NCBI RefSeq assembly: GCF_000315625.1
Contig: NW_005434630.1
Span: 192,559-256,558, forward strand
Source of the DNA: Guillardia theta CCMP2712
Taxonomy: Eukaryota; Cryptophyceae; Pyrenomonadales; Geminigeraceae
Direction: 5' to 3'
DNA: 64,000 nucleotides
A program made the translations under genes and the position numbers. This document shows positions 1-10,590 of this stretch, piece after piece. The notes under the pieces are model-generated. The model did not search any database. It was not told the DNA's origin and worked only from the letters and a program-made list of their open reading frames with translations. Position 1 is the stretch's first letter. Every line of letters starts with the position of its first letter.

Positions 1-414
1 CCGAATTCCTTGGAGAAATTAAAGATGGGGAATATGATCAGTTGCTGCCATCACTTCTTTGCTATATTCATCTTGAGGGGAGCTTGGAATGTTCGTATAT
101 GTACTAAAAAGATGTCCCAGTCCGGGTCTGGCCGCCGCGCGCTCTGCGGGCAACACCAGGCCCAGTCACTCGGAACTCCCGGACTCGGAACGGGGCGACT
201 CTCGAGTCCGCCGACTGACTGCTCTTTTCTCAGGCTTACTGAATTTTACTGAGCCTAGTAGTAACTTAACTTTGAGCCTCAGGTAAAGGCTGAGAGACGG
301 TCCGACACTATGGCGGCGTGAAGGCTTGAGGCACCGGGCCCCTGTATTGGGAAACTTTACTAGAGAAGTTGCCAAGTCATGATGAGGGAGTGTATATATC
401 AGTGTTCTGTCGTG
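1..414. other. Intergenic spacer with GC-rich island
   Basis: No convincing gene is visible. Positions 118-235 form a GC-rich patch with words such as ACTCCCGGACTCGG and GACTGACTG, and a GACGGTCCGAC word lies near 297. The same vocabulary recurs in spacers near 22.0, 29.0, 40.8, 44.6, 58.5 and 63.6 kb. It probably belongs to a dispersed intergenic element family (inference). Confidence 0.45.
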
Positions 415-3400
415 CTACTTGATTGCCTTCATCGTGTTCCACACTTGCTGGATGTACGAGACTGTATCACCCAGCGGCTTGCTTTCGAGGCCATCGAGGA
501 GGTGCTGGATGCTTGTGATCTGCGAGCTCGGATGCTCTCGTTTCTTCGATGTCCCCTGCGTCTCAAGGTGGAACACAGGGATGCTGCCGAGGTGACTGCA
601 GCGCTCAAAGACAGGCTCGTGCTCTAGAGCCACCAGGATGACCATGTCGTCATTGGCTTGCAGCGCATTTACCTCCACGATGATGTCGTCGCAGCCGTTC
701 GCCTCGATCTCTCTCTTGTTATGGAAGGCGGCTGACTTCGACCCTATCTCAAACAGAGGAAGCTTCTCCGAGGCCCGCAAGGCGGCGTACTTGATGAGGG
801 AGCGGTACAAGGGCTCGATCCTCTTGGAGTTGAGTCGTTTCCTTTCTATCTCATCGTACTGCGATTTCGGGATGTGAATCCTGATCTTGCGGTTCATGAC
901 TCGCGAGCAAAACTCCTCGAACTGCCCGACAAGCTGCTCCAACGCGTTGCTGGTGAACAGCATCCTGACAGAGTGAGCACCATCCTCCTTGGACCGCAGC
1001 GAGTAGAGGGAGTTGTTATTCTCCCTCCTCTCCACAGTGTTCTTGGGGACGACTCGTCGGATGTCAAGGAAACCATTCTTGTTCGACAACACGGCAAAGC
1101 TGTAGTACTGGTTGTTGTCGTTCAGCTGCATTGGGGTCAACTTCCCTGGGCACCAGATTACAGCATTACAGGGCTTGATGGACACATCTTGTATGATAAC
1201 GCTGAGGCACAGGAAATCTCCTGGCCAGTCTTCCTTGTTGATATCGTTCAAGTACTGGCTCCAGCCCGTGCTCCAGTCCAAGTTCTCAGGAAGCACATGC
1301 TTGTACTTGTCGGCAAACTTGGCCCGACCCTTAGCTGTCAAGTTCGATTCCTGCACCTGCTTTGAGAATCTGATCCTGAGTTGCGCCACCCGCTCCTTGA
1401 TGAGCAGCTTGTCATTCCATTTGGCTTGCGCATAGGCCATGAAAAGACATGACCGGTCGTTCATTCCTGGTTTGACTTTGTCTGTGCCTGGGCTGACCTT
1501 GAGCCGCATCTGGTCGAGATGTTGCAGCAGCCCCTGCACGTCCTCGGGCCTGAAGTCGTGGTGGTGCTCGAACTTGCGGGGCTTCCAGGGATCAGATCTG
1601 CGGAGGTTGATATTCTGCGGTTTGAGGGAGGGTCCGAGCAGGAGACTGCCGTGTGCTCTCTGCTCTTGTTCGAGCTCTCTGTCCAGCCTGCTCCTCACGA
1701 TCGATTCAGCCACCTCGTTGCCAATCTTTTCTACCAAGACATCCGCACTCATCTCAGGGATGACTGTTTTGATCTTCCCGCAAACCTCAATGATAGTGTG
1801 CATGTCGGCTGCCATCTTGTGGAATGGACCCTTCTCTGCGTATTCGATGACGAAGTCTGCGAACTGATAGCAAGCGATTGGCAACGAAACTTCCACGATC
1901 TCATTGTTCACTGTAGTGAGGTGATTGGAGAATTTTGCGTATGCGTACTTGGCCTTTCTCCAGATCTGATCGTTGTAGGCAGCAGTGAAGAGCTCGAAAA
2001 GAAGTGTTGCTTCCTGTCGTAGCTTTGCTTTGTATTCTGCGATGGACAACTTGTTCAAGTCTCTCTGAAACATCTGCAAAAACTTCCTGAGCGCTTGCAA
2101 GAGCGCTTCGTTCACAATCTTTGTTTCGAAGTTGCATTCGGAGAGATACTGACTAGTTTTTCCAGATTCAAAGAAGCCAGTGACGAGCTCTTTGGTGATT
2201 CCATCAGTGAGGTCTGACTTGAAGTACTTGTGCAAGAGGTCCTTGAAGTTGGGAGATTTCTTGTAGTCAGGATAGAAATCAGATTCCAGCATAAAGTTCA
2301 AAGCCAAAGGCATTGCCTCACGTATTGTGTTTTTCAAAAGCTTTTCGATGCTCTCCTTTAGCTCGACGAATTTCAAATTTTTTCTCAAGAAATCAGACAT
2401 TGTTGGATACAACGAGCATTCGTCTCCCCTTCCGAGCCACTTGCTTGAGAGCCATGCCTTGTTCTTCTCCGTGATAGGTAAGTTGTCCAAAAGATGCTGA
2501 AATCTTGTGAGAAACTCAATTTTCAATTTGCTGTTGCTGCCGGAACGAACAAAGTCCTGCAGGATTTTCTTCAGGTCATCCTGCTTCACCTTAATGTGAG
2601 CATTCAGCTGGTCTACCAGAGGCTGAGTGTTCTTTCTTACTCGCTCCCGGGTCCTGCGGTGGATCTTATTCACCATTTTGAACACCTCAACAGACTTCAG
2701 CAAATGCTCATCTACTCGAAGAGGTTTGATCCGGTCAGTCGAAACGTTTCCTTCATGCTGCACCTTGTTTATGAACTCTTCGATGGATCTGATCATGGTA
2801 GGAGCAAGTTTTACAAGATTCTGCGCCTGCAACTTCCAGATGCTGCCTATCATTGAATTGATGTCCACGTGCGTGAAGATTCTCGGTACTTTCTCTGCAT
2901 TCTGGTCCCTCCATTTCTTATTGTACTCTATTGCAGTGTACAAGGAAGGGTAAATGTAAGAGATGAAGATTGAGTCAACCATTTCCTGGGCCCGTTTACA
3001 CGCATCCTCGTCACTGAATCCTTCTTTTTCACAGCACCTTTCCAAGGCCTCAGTAAGACATTCTTTGGTTTGATCTATCGCATTCTCTTCATCGGCCCTC
3101 AACACCTCGACGTCATTGTTGATGATGCTTTCGTGTCTTTCCCCAGAGTCACCGTCCTTCTCGGTGCACAGAAAGACAACAAGCTTGAAATTCTCTGGGA
3201 ACTTCACCATATTTCTGAGGAAGTCTGTGCTCTCAAGGAATTTGAGATTGCTCTCGCATGCGCTCAGAGATCTGTTCGCAAGCAGAACAAGCACGTCGTG
3301 CTGCTCAACTGCTGTCATGGTGGCTTGCTTCAAGTACGGATCCGCCTCATCTGTCCCTGTCAAAGCTATCAATGCATGTCCAGTCATCACAAGTGAAGCT

Positions 3401-4496
3401 ACAAGTCACCTGGGCAGTCTGCAATATGAACTACATCTTGGAGGATACGACTTGGGACTCCTATCTGTACTGATTTCACGCAAACCCTGATGTCGGGCTG
3501 AGCCAACAATTCGGCGAGGGTGTCACGTATGTACTGCCTATCATTGTGAAGATCTTTTCCTGCGCCCGAATACACGTGGCGTTGACCGGCACGCTCCTCC
3601 AGCTCTGCCCTGATCTCCACGTCTTCCTTGCCTTGAATGTGATCAGGGATCTTGCCATCTTTTGAAGTCTTGTATTGGTCCTTGACAACTTTGTTGTACC
3701 GCGCCCTCATTTCATGAAGTTTATGACCTCTTCTGGCGGCTTCTCCTCCTCTCTGACATGCAATCCAAGGTTCGACATCTTCGAGGAGCTCATCTTTGCT
3801 CAGATATTCCACAACCATCTCGAATCGCTCGCGGAAAACCATGGTGATCGTGCACGGGGTCAAGCTATACCCCTTGTTTCGGCTGGGCAGCAGGTAGACA
3901 GGAGGCTTCTTCCCTCCCTCGCTCTTCACGGGGTCAAGAAGCCGTGTAAACCCTTGGATTATGTCGTTTATGTCGTTGGGGCGCCTAGACATGTCATTCT
4001 TGAACTCGACGACCTTCATCTGCTCGTCACTTGGTGACTCGATTTCCATGTCTTCGCGCTTCTTCTCGGATTTCTGACCAGGAGTAGTCATGTTTGCATC
4101 CCAGTACTCACTTGGTTGGTAGGACGTGAGCATCAGCCACAGATTGATCAAGAAGCTCTTTCCAGCTCCGTTCGTCCCAAACAAACACACTTTCTTCTTT
4201 TCCAGGAATCGCTCCATTTGTGCACCTTGGTCACGAATTTGTGCGAATTCATTACCATACTTTTGTGGCACCACACCATGGATGCACTTTAGGAGCTGTC
4301 GCAACTGCGTTATGTTGTCCATGTACAGTCTAGACACATCCATGTCGTCCTCCTCCTCGCTCTCAGTCTCTCCTCCTCCCTCTTCCTCTTCCGCTTCCTC
4401 TTCTTCCTCGGGAGGCAATGACTGAGGAGGATTCGGCTCCTGCATTCTCCGTCTCTTCTCTTCACGCTCATTCATGTTGCCTGACTTCGAGGACAT
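415..4496 (-). CDS. Large dynamin-superfamily-like GTPase (SLIP-GC/NUGGC-like)
   Basis: Two exons (4496-3410 and 3365-415) joined across a 44-nt GT-AG intron (3366-3409) give one frame of 1345 residues. A Glu-rich acidic N-terminus (about residues 30-51) precedes a P-loop, GTNGAGKS, at residues 107-114 in the context VCLFGTNGAGKSFLIN. The second exon begins in the G3 region (VHIADCPALTGTDEADPY). The DxPG Gly of an unspliced reading becomes Ala after splicing, so G3 is slightly atypical. A 'KLVVFLCTEKD' strand follows, then about 800 residues of helix-rich sequence. The layout of P-loop, long insert, G3, then a long helical tail matches the dynamin-like/nuclear GTPase SLIP-GC group. That assignment is by motif and architecture only, and the function is not known. 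The ATG at 4496 opens the acidic segment. The first 0.9 kb upstream is shared with the divergent eS19 gene. Confidence 0.75.
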
Positions 4497-5452
4497 GGTA
4501 CTTCCTGGTGCTGCTCCACTGTCTGAGTTTTATAGTATCGGGGAGGGGTATCGGTGTAGGATATCTGACACATAATTTGGGAAATGTGCATAGTGTATCA
4601 TGAAGTTTCATAGTGTGATTTCAATACATATAGAATTTTTGTCAATTCATGGAAAAGTGAATGGTTCGTGGATAACTCCACTGTTTATTTATTTGATTTT
4701 TGCCGGCCCACATCCTGAAGATCTGATGCTTCCTAAAACCCAAACTAAACCCAAAAACCAAGAGTGGGCCCCCGCCAGACATTCTTGCTGCCCTGTCAAT
4801 CAATTATATGGACTCTTAATTAAATGAGATGACCCTTCTGACATGCCTATTTGATGCACTCTATGTATAGAGTGGGTGGGTGGGCTATTAGATAAATTTG
4901 CAAACAGGAGGTGGGGTGGGGGTCCTTTTTTTTTTCCTCCTCGCTCGTGTGCGTGCCTGAACTGGAGATGATGCAGAAAAGGGAGAGCGAGGCAAGGGTG
5001 TGGAGGAGTAGGACAGAGGTCAGAGGAAGCACTTGAGTTGTTCTAGTCTTCAGCACAGTATCATGAACGAAAGATATTCAGTGGTTGAGACAGTGAGGGG
5101 AAAGTAGATATCGTTGTGCCGAAAGTAAGCAGCAATGTTGGAAAGGAAACACAGAATTGATCAATACTTGAACCTTGAATGTTCTTATTTGAGCATTCAA
5201 CTCAGTGATTAGGATGATTTTGTTTCAAGACGTATATTTGAATGATGTCAATGATTTGTGTGGCATTAGATCAGCCTTGAATTCGTGATATTGGGACCTC
5301 AGCGCATGAACGAAACGTTGCCGTATATGTTTGTCGACTTTTCTTGTCATAATTTCCCATCAGCTCAGGAGTTTACTTTCTAATGCGATGCAACATTGTG
5401 TTTCACTCTTCGCTTCCATATTTCCATGAACGTCTCATGTACTGGTTTCAGG
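4497..5452. promoter_or_regulatory. Divergent spacer between GTPase and eS19 genes
   Basis: About 950 nt without a supported gene lies between two head-to-head starts. It holds a G-run tract (about 4870-4925: GGGTGGGTGGG, GGTGGGGTGGGGG) next to an A/T tract. A TTTCAG acceptor just before the eS19 ATG suggests an intron in the 5' UTR, so part of this spacer may be transcribed 5' UTR and intron. The G-run motif resembles those upstream of several other genes in this window. Confidence 0.45.
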
Positions 5453-6040
5453 ATGCCTGGAGTGACCGTGAAGGATGTTAGCCCTCATGAGTTCGTGAAG
5501 GCTTATGCCGCGTACCTCAAGAAGCAGGACAAGATCAAGCTTCCTGAAATGCTTGACCTCATCAAGACTGGACCCATGAAGGAACTTGCTCCCTACAATG
5601 ACAACTGGTTCTACGTTCGATGCGGTATAACAACACTTGATTGATGGGAACTTCTCTTTGTGACGTTTCTCGTTCAGCTGCCCTCGCTCGCCGCCTCTAC
5701 GTTCGCCAGGGAACCGGAGTTGGTGGATTTTCTAAGGTCTTTGGAGGAAAGAAGCGTAGGGGAACTCTCCCAGGCCACTTCACCAGAGCGTCACGAGGAA
5801 TCCTCCGCAAGGCCCTCCAGGAGCTCGAGAATGTGAGAGTATTCCAGCACTGTTAGCTTTTTTGACGTGCTGGAATGCCAGATTGGAGTGTTGGAGAAGA
5901 TGCCAGAGAAGGCTGGGGGCAGGAGGATCACCAAGAAGGGACAGCAGGTTGGCTTCATTGTGTGATAAGGCTGCAGTATCTCACATACTTCACAGGATTT
6001 GGATCGTATCGCCTGCGAGATCTTCGCAAACAAGGAATAA
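5453..6040 (+). CDS. RPS19: 40S ribosomal protein S19 (eS19)
   Basis: Four exons (5453-5624, 5678-5832, 5882-5947, 5996-6040) with introns of 53, 49 and 48 nt give 145 residues, the usual length for eS19. Family landmarks are the N-terminal [21 protein letters not shown], the [20 protein letters not shown] segment, the Gly-rich [11 protein letters not shown] loop, and the C-terminal [15 protein letters not shown] followed by a final helix. All exons join in frame at canonical GT-AG sites. The protein is a structural component of the small ribosomal subunit head and is needed for 18S rRNA maturation (family knowledge). The start is the ATG at 5453, directly after TTTCAGG, which suggests an intron in the 5' UTR. 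It converges on the thioredoxin-fold gene, with about 250 nt between the stops. Confidence 0.97.
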
Positions 6041-6294
6041 ACGATTATTTTCAACAATGAAGCAGGAGCACGAATAAATATGGCTGACATCGATTTGAAT
6101 TGTTTGCCCCGTTGTGCACGCTGCAGACTATGACCTGTGTGTGGAATGCCGTAGTTGGTTTGTTGACGCACTTTTTTGTTCATGTGAACAGCTTTGATTT
6201 CAAAGTCGTCATTAGCTTCTGCTTTGCCGTTCTCTCCTCCTTCGGCCTTCTGCATATCCACGTCAATTCCCCCTACCTCAGCAATGTGCAAAGG

Positions 6295-7509
6295 TTACCT
6301 CGTCTTGTCTTCGGAATCCCGACGCAAAGTAGCAGAAGTAGTCAGTCGCATGACGGAGTCTTTGTCTGCCGCCTCCAAAAACGGTTGTAGAACCAAACTG
6401 CGCGGTACGGGTTTTGCTATGTCGAGCTCATCCATTGCTGTGATCATGCTCTTCATGTTGATTGCCCTCAAAGTTGGTGAAGGAGATTGAGAAGACCGCA
6501 GCATGACCTGCCTTGCAAGCGGGGACGATCGGAGGTTGTTGTTGCTTGTACCGTCGTTCTCGATCAGTTTCTTCAGGGGCTCTAACTCATTCGCTAGCCA
6601 TTCTGCATCAGCTCCTACCTTACCACCAGCAAGATTGTTAGAGGAAGCATTCTCTTCATGGAGGAAAGCTTGTTTCTTGCAATCTTCGAGCATCGACTCT
6701 GCTTTTGCCAGATTTTCTTCAACTTTGTTATGGATTCTTGCACCATCTGGGAAAGATTTTTTCCCTCTCTTGAAGAATGCGGAAGTCCGTTTCCTCAAGT
6801 GGTCCAGGCTCTCTATGTCTTCAGTTTTGCAAGCACTCTCCCATTTCTGATTCATCAGAGCCGTGTGGATGGTAGTCATTTCTTGTTCGGCCTCCTGTGC
6901 GTTCTTGAGAACAACTTCGAACAGATTAGATGTTGCTTGTGGGCACAGTGAGACTTCTGCTGGAATCTCCAGAGATTTCTGTCCAGAGTCGGACGTCAAA
7001 CTTCCTCCTACAACATTGGCAGGTTTTGAAACAGGTTGCTTCATCCCTGGTGAAGTTGCTCCAGGATTCTTCGGGTGATCACTTGCCATCATATCAACAG
7101 CTTTGGATATATCTCCCTTCGTCAGCCCAGCTATCCTAGCAACGACTCTCGAGTTCTTCACCAGCAGCATGGTCGGCAACGCGAGCTTGGACGAGTCTTC
7201 ACCAATCTCCTTGCACACAGCTTCGATGGAGGAATTAATCATTCTCCTTATATTTTGCAGTCTCCTGAGGTTCTGAAGGGCTTTTGGCTCCCTTTCATGG
7301 CTTCCCTCGCACGGAAAGACCACGAGGACGCGCATGGACGGCTTATCCTTCGCTTCCCTGCTGAGAAATTCCATTCCGTTCGACAGATAGGATTCAGGTA
7401 GCCATGGGGATGTGAGGCAAATCATGGCCAGTTTGTCGTGTTTGAAGACCCACTCGACATCTGACTTGGTGCTGTTGTTTGAGCCTGAAGGCGACGACGA
7501 GCTGAACAT
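6295..7509 (-). CDS. Thioredoxin-fold protein lacking the redox CxxC
   Basis: One open frame of 404 residues. The first 150 residues look like a thioredoxin fold: a strand DKLAMICLTSPWLPES, then helix, then MRVLVVFPC, and ALPTMLLVKNSRVVARIAGL, which fits the cis-Pro loop and last strands of nucleoredoxin/tryparedoxin-like proteins. At the active-site position the sequence is WLPES, so both catalytic Cys are absent and a disulfide reductase role is unlikely. The C-terminal 250 residues are helical and charged, with a stretch rich in Ser, Lys and Asn. The last codons (GACGAGGTAACC) could also be a splice donor, so one more exon toward 6.1 kb is possible. The start lies 172 nt from the divergent membrane-protein gene. 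Confidence 0.6.
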   Translation of the reverse strand: MFSSSSPSGSNNSTKSDVEWVFKHDKLAMICLTSPWLPESYLSNGMEFLSREAKDKPSMRVLVVFPCEGSHEREPKALQNLRRLQNIRRMINSSIEAVCKEIGEDSSKLALPTMLLVKNSRVVARIAGLTKGDISKAVDMMASDHPKNPGATSPGMKQPVSKPANVVGGSLTSDSGQKSLEIPAEVSLCPQATSNLFEVVLKNAQEAEQEMTTIHTALMNQKWESACKTEDIESLDHLRKRTSAFFKRGKKSFPDGARIHNKVEENLAKAESMLEDCKKQAFLHEENASSNNLAGGKVGADAEWLANELEPLKKLIENDGTSNNNLRSSPLARQVMLRSSQSPSPTLRAINMKSMITAMDELDIAKPVPRSLVLQPFLEAADKDSVMRLTTSATLRRDSEDKTR

Positions 7510-7681
7510 GGCGGTCGAAGCTTGGATTGGAGCTTAAATCTACTAGCTGGATACGTTTGAGATCATTCTCATTTACAAAACTCGTTCATCTCATCTCATC
7601 TACTCTCATCTCATCTCATTTCATCTCATATACTATTTGTAGCCTGTAAACATCTCAACGAATCATCGAAGGAAGCGCGGC
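7510..7681. promoter_or_regulatory. Short bidirectional spacer with (CTCAT)n-like repeat
   Basis: Only 172 nt separate two divergent coding starts. About 7585-7632 carries imperfect CTCAT/CTCATTT units. A shared bidirectional promoter is inferred from the spacing; no defined box was recognised. Confidence 0.5.
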
Positions 7682-9277
7682 ATGTTTCGGCTGTCGTATC
7701 GGCGCCTGCCCAGCCATCATGCGCTCCCGCCCCTCTCCCTACGGAACAGTCCGCCTCAGAGTGTGATGGGAAGGCAGAACGTTGAAAGAGAAGTGCATTT
7801 TCATTGCGGAGGAGAGCGAGGAGGGAGCATGTCGCAGATAACGAGGAGGTGCCACATCTTCCCGGGATCGAGAGGAGGTCTCAGTGAGATCTCGCCAGCA
7901 TTGTCTCAGCATCTCTTGAGCGAGGCCGCAGAGCATGTGGCTGATGACTCCTCCTCCGACCTCTCGGACGGTTGTCTCAAGTCCTGCAACAACGCTGTGC
8001 TCAAGGACGAGGAGTACCTGCGATGCTGGTCTCAATGTTCTGGGATGCATACTGCGCGGAGACTGGTTGATGACATCATGGAGGGGAGCGGCGCTGCCAC
8101 AAGGCATGGCGTCTTTGCATTGATTCATGGGAGCGAGCTTGCTTTGAAAAATCTTACCTGCGTAGCGGAGACCCTCGCGACGTATGCAGCATTGTTTCTA
8201 AGCTTCACTGTATCCATCCTGCTATCAGAGGTTGATGACTTTGTAGATGACGCGAAAGGAGTCATCAAAACAGACGACCTGGTGACTCGCTTGGTCAGCA
8301 TCGTTAACAGAACCAAAATCCCAGGGGGCAATGCCACCATGAATGGACCTGCAGATGTTGTACAGAACTCAAACACCTCGTTGACAGACCTTGTTTTTGC
8401 TGCACTCATGGATCTCAAGACTGGTGGGTTCGAAGATGAAGTTCCAGAGTACGCGCAAAGGTACTACTGGTGCATAGCTCTGTCGGTCATAATGCACTTC
8501 GCTACGATTGTCTTCTCCTTGTTCATCACAGGAACAAGCGCTCTCATCGTCCGAGAGTCTGACGCCTTCTGGACAATCTGTCAATTCGGCGATGTTGCGA
8601 TCTGGATCCTCGTGCTCACCTTCATAGGAGGAATCCTGCCCCTTGGGGTGGCAGCCGCAAGCGCGGCGTGGGTGCATGTCGGAGAGTTCGAGTCGAAAGG
8701 GTTCTACGTGCTCTCAACCATCTTGATCCTTCTGGTCGGTATCCCTGGCTTGCGCATCATCAACTACGTCCGACCTTTCCAGAGTGAGATCAGAACCAAG
8801 TGGGCACCGAAGTACCTTATCCTCAAGTTCTTCAACTTGTTTGTCCCATCGCTTGTGAGAGCCCAGAGCAACTTTGAGCACCTCAGGTTGGCCAAGGAGA
8901 TCTTCGACAAGAAAGCAGAGATTGGGGAGAAGTTGGATCCCAATGTGTGCGAGGACCAGCAGGCTGAGACGAAACCCTGTCCGGATGCTGTCAACGAGCA
9001 CGTTGTCATGGAACCCCACTCAGCCCAGGAGAGGAGGAAATTAAATCCCTCCACGAGCTCGAGAGGGCAGGAGGACTCGAGGCTGCATGAGGAAGTTGAC
9101 AAGTCAGAGAAGGTTCTCTCCTTGCTGCAGGGGCTGATAGAATGCCAACAACAATCACTACAACAGCAGCAGAGAATGATTGAAGAAGTGCAAACGCAGA
9201 CCAAGACGATGTCGGCAGCTCTGGTGAGCCTGACCGAAGAAGTGAGGAACTTGAAGAGTTCAAGACCATTGGAATGA
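7682..9277 (+). CDS. Four-pass membrane protein with C-terminal coiled coil, unknown function
   Basis: A single exon of 531 codons. I do not recognise a family. Four hydrophobic segments are visible at about residues 166-184, 272-298, 316-340 and 351-372. The loop between the first two carries several Asn-X-Ser/Thr sites (including NRT, NAT and NTS), which suggests that it faces the lumen or outside. Residues 1-120 are Cys-, Ser- and Arg-containing with CLKSCNN and CWSQC pairs. Residues about 480-525 are Gln-rich with heptad spacing (LLQGLIECQQQSLQQQQ) and should form a coiled coil. The start is uncertain: ATG 7682, ATG 7766 and ATG 7829 are all in frame. It converges on TFB4 with 66 nt between stops. 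Confidence 0.6.
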   Translation: MFRLSYRRLPSHHALPPLSLRNSPPQSVMGRQNVEREVHFHCGGERGGSMSQITRRCHIFPGSRGGLSEISPALSQHLLSEAAEHVADDSSSDLSDGCLKSCNNAVLKDEEYLRCWSQCSGMHTARRLVDDIMEGSGAATRHGVFALIHGSELALKNLTCVAETLATYAALFLSFTVSILLSEVDDFVDDAKGVIKTDDLVTRLVSIVNRTKIPGGNATMNGPADVVQNSNTSLTDLVFAALMDLKTGGFEDEVPEYAQRYYWCIALSVIMHFATIVFSLFITGTSALIVRESDAFWTICQFGDVAIWILVLTFIGGILPLGVAAASAAWVHVGEFESKGFYVLSTILILLVGIPGLRIINYVRPFQSEIRTKWAPKYLILKFFNLFVPSLVRAQSNFEHLRLAKEIFDKKAEIGEKLDPNVCEDQQAETKPCPDAVNEHVVMEPHSAQERRKLNPSTSSRGQEDSRLHEEVDKSEKVLSLLQGLIECQQQSLQQQQRMIEEVQTQTKTMSAALVSLTEEVRNLKSSRPLE

Positions 9278-9343
9278 TATGTTAATATGATGAATGCTTA
9301 TACTGAAAAACAAACTTTGACCGCTGATCTGCTCTACCTCACC

Positions 9344-10381
9344 TCACTTTGTATCGTCTCCTTTCTGAGCACCGGCCGCTACTTTTCGCTTCTTGTTTAC
9401 AGCAGCTCCTGCCGGTCTATCCAGCGCTATCTTTGAATCACAGGTGGGACAGATGAAGAAATCGCACTTGGCAAATATTGATAGGCAAACGCTGCAAACA
9501 AATCCAACATCCACCAGCTGACCTGTCTTGAAGCACGACGAACGATAGTCAACATCCTGCGCCTGGGGCAGTCGGAGCAAGGTTGACCGCGACTGCGAAT
9601 CTGCATTAAGAAACCTGGTGTGCTTGTCTCCTAGGAACACCGAGATCATCCAAGAGAGCAGCGCTCCTGGTGAGCTTCCGACTTTGGACAGCTCAGGCCG
9701 CAGGTAGACGCCATTGGTGATGTCAGCTGCTTGCTGGAGAAATGAGCAGTCTCCGTCTGAAACCACCAAGGCATCGATGAGGACATTCGCTTTCTGCATA
9801 GAAAAGATGCAGTTCATGATGGGGATGTACTGCGAGGGAAGTTCCGTGCTCGCTGTCAACACCAACACACGCGGAAGCATTCTCAACAGTTTGTGCGACG
9901 AGATTCTGTTGACAGTACAGGCCGCGAGAGCGAAAGCAGACGACAGCAGCGAGCACTTCATACTTGAGTCAGAGTTTTCTTGGGAGGATTTCGACTTCAA
10001 CGACTTTGAAAGAGATACAATCTTCTCGTGCAGTCTGTGGTCTATCTCGTCCATCTCCAGGGCCCCTGACTGCTGGTGTCCATGCGCCTTGCTTCTCTGC
10101 AGGGCAGGCGATTGGTAGAGGAACTCACTGCCATATGGATGAGCTGCGATTATAGTGACTGTGTTTCCTCCATGGAGCATGAAAAATGCCCGCAGAAAGG
10201 TCAACAAACTTTCGAGCGCTTCAATCACTGTCGGACCTCCCTTGGCCGTGCTCTCTGTCCATGATGCCTGGTTGAGGTCTAAGATTACGATCAAGGAGGA
10301 CGGCAAGTCATCTAGCTCTGAGCTTTGCTGCTTCCCCTTCTCCTCCCTCTCCTCCTCTTCCTCCTTCGTCGACATGGCCAA
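9344..10381 (-). CDS. TFB4: TFIIH core subunit Tfb4/p34
   Basis: An intronless frame of 345 residues. After a Glu/Lys-rich N-terminus comes the vWA-like core: SLIVILDLNQASW, then FLRAFFMLHGGNTVTIIAAH, then RVLVLTAS, IPIMNCIFSMQKANVLIDALVV and LQQAADITNGVYLRP. All are characteristic of GTF2H3/Tfb4. The C-terminus has the expected zinc module, VGFVCSVCLSIFAKC followed by CPTC. The protein is part of the ring that joins XPD and p44 to XPB in TFIIH, acting in RNA polymerase II initiation and nucleotide-excision repair (family knowledge). The start at ATG 10381 (MAMSTKEEE) could be the second Met. It is divergent from RFC across 209 nt. Confidence 0.93.
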   Translation of the reverse strand: MAMSTKEEEEEREEKGKQQSSELDDLPSSLIVILDLNQASWTESTAKGGPTVIEALESLLTFLRAFFMLHGGNTVTIIAAHPYGSEFLYQSPALQRSKAHGHQQSGALEMDEIDHRLHEKIVSLSKSLKSKSSQENSDSSMKCSLLSSAFALAACTVNRISSHKLLRMLPRVLVLTASTELPSQYIPIMNCIFSMQKANVLIDALVVSDGDCSFLQQAADITNGVYLRPELSKVGSSPGALLSWMISVFLGDKHTRFLNADSQSRSTLLRLPQAQDVDYRSSCFKTGQLVDVGFVCSVCLSIFAKCDFFICPTCDSKIALDRPAGAAVNKKRKVAAGAQKGDDTK

Positions 10382-10590
10382 ACTACAACCCCCTTCAGTC
10401 CATGCTACGCGGTCAGCTCATCACCCTCATTCTCCTTGGGCATATTAGGGGAGGAGGTCAAGATTCTAGGGTCCCATTTCAGCTCACCCGGCGGGGTGAT
10501 ATAGGGGGTACTTTCTGCTTTAATAGACGGTGGGGTAGTGTAATTGATGAACCGAACCCGGGGTGGTAGCCCGTCTTTTTCCCGCCAACT
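10382..10590. promoter_or_regulatory. Bidirectional spacer with repeated G-runs
   Basis: The 209 nt between two divergent DNA-metabolism genes contain AGGGGAGGAGG, CTAGGGTCCC, GGGGTGATATAGGGGGTACTT and GGTGGGGTAGTG. The GGGGT(A)-type words recur in several other spacers here. A shared promoter is inferred. Confidence 0.5.
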
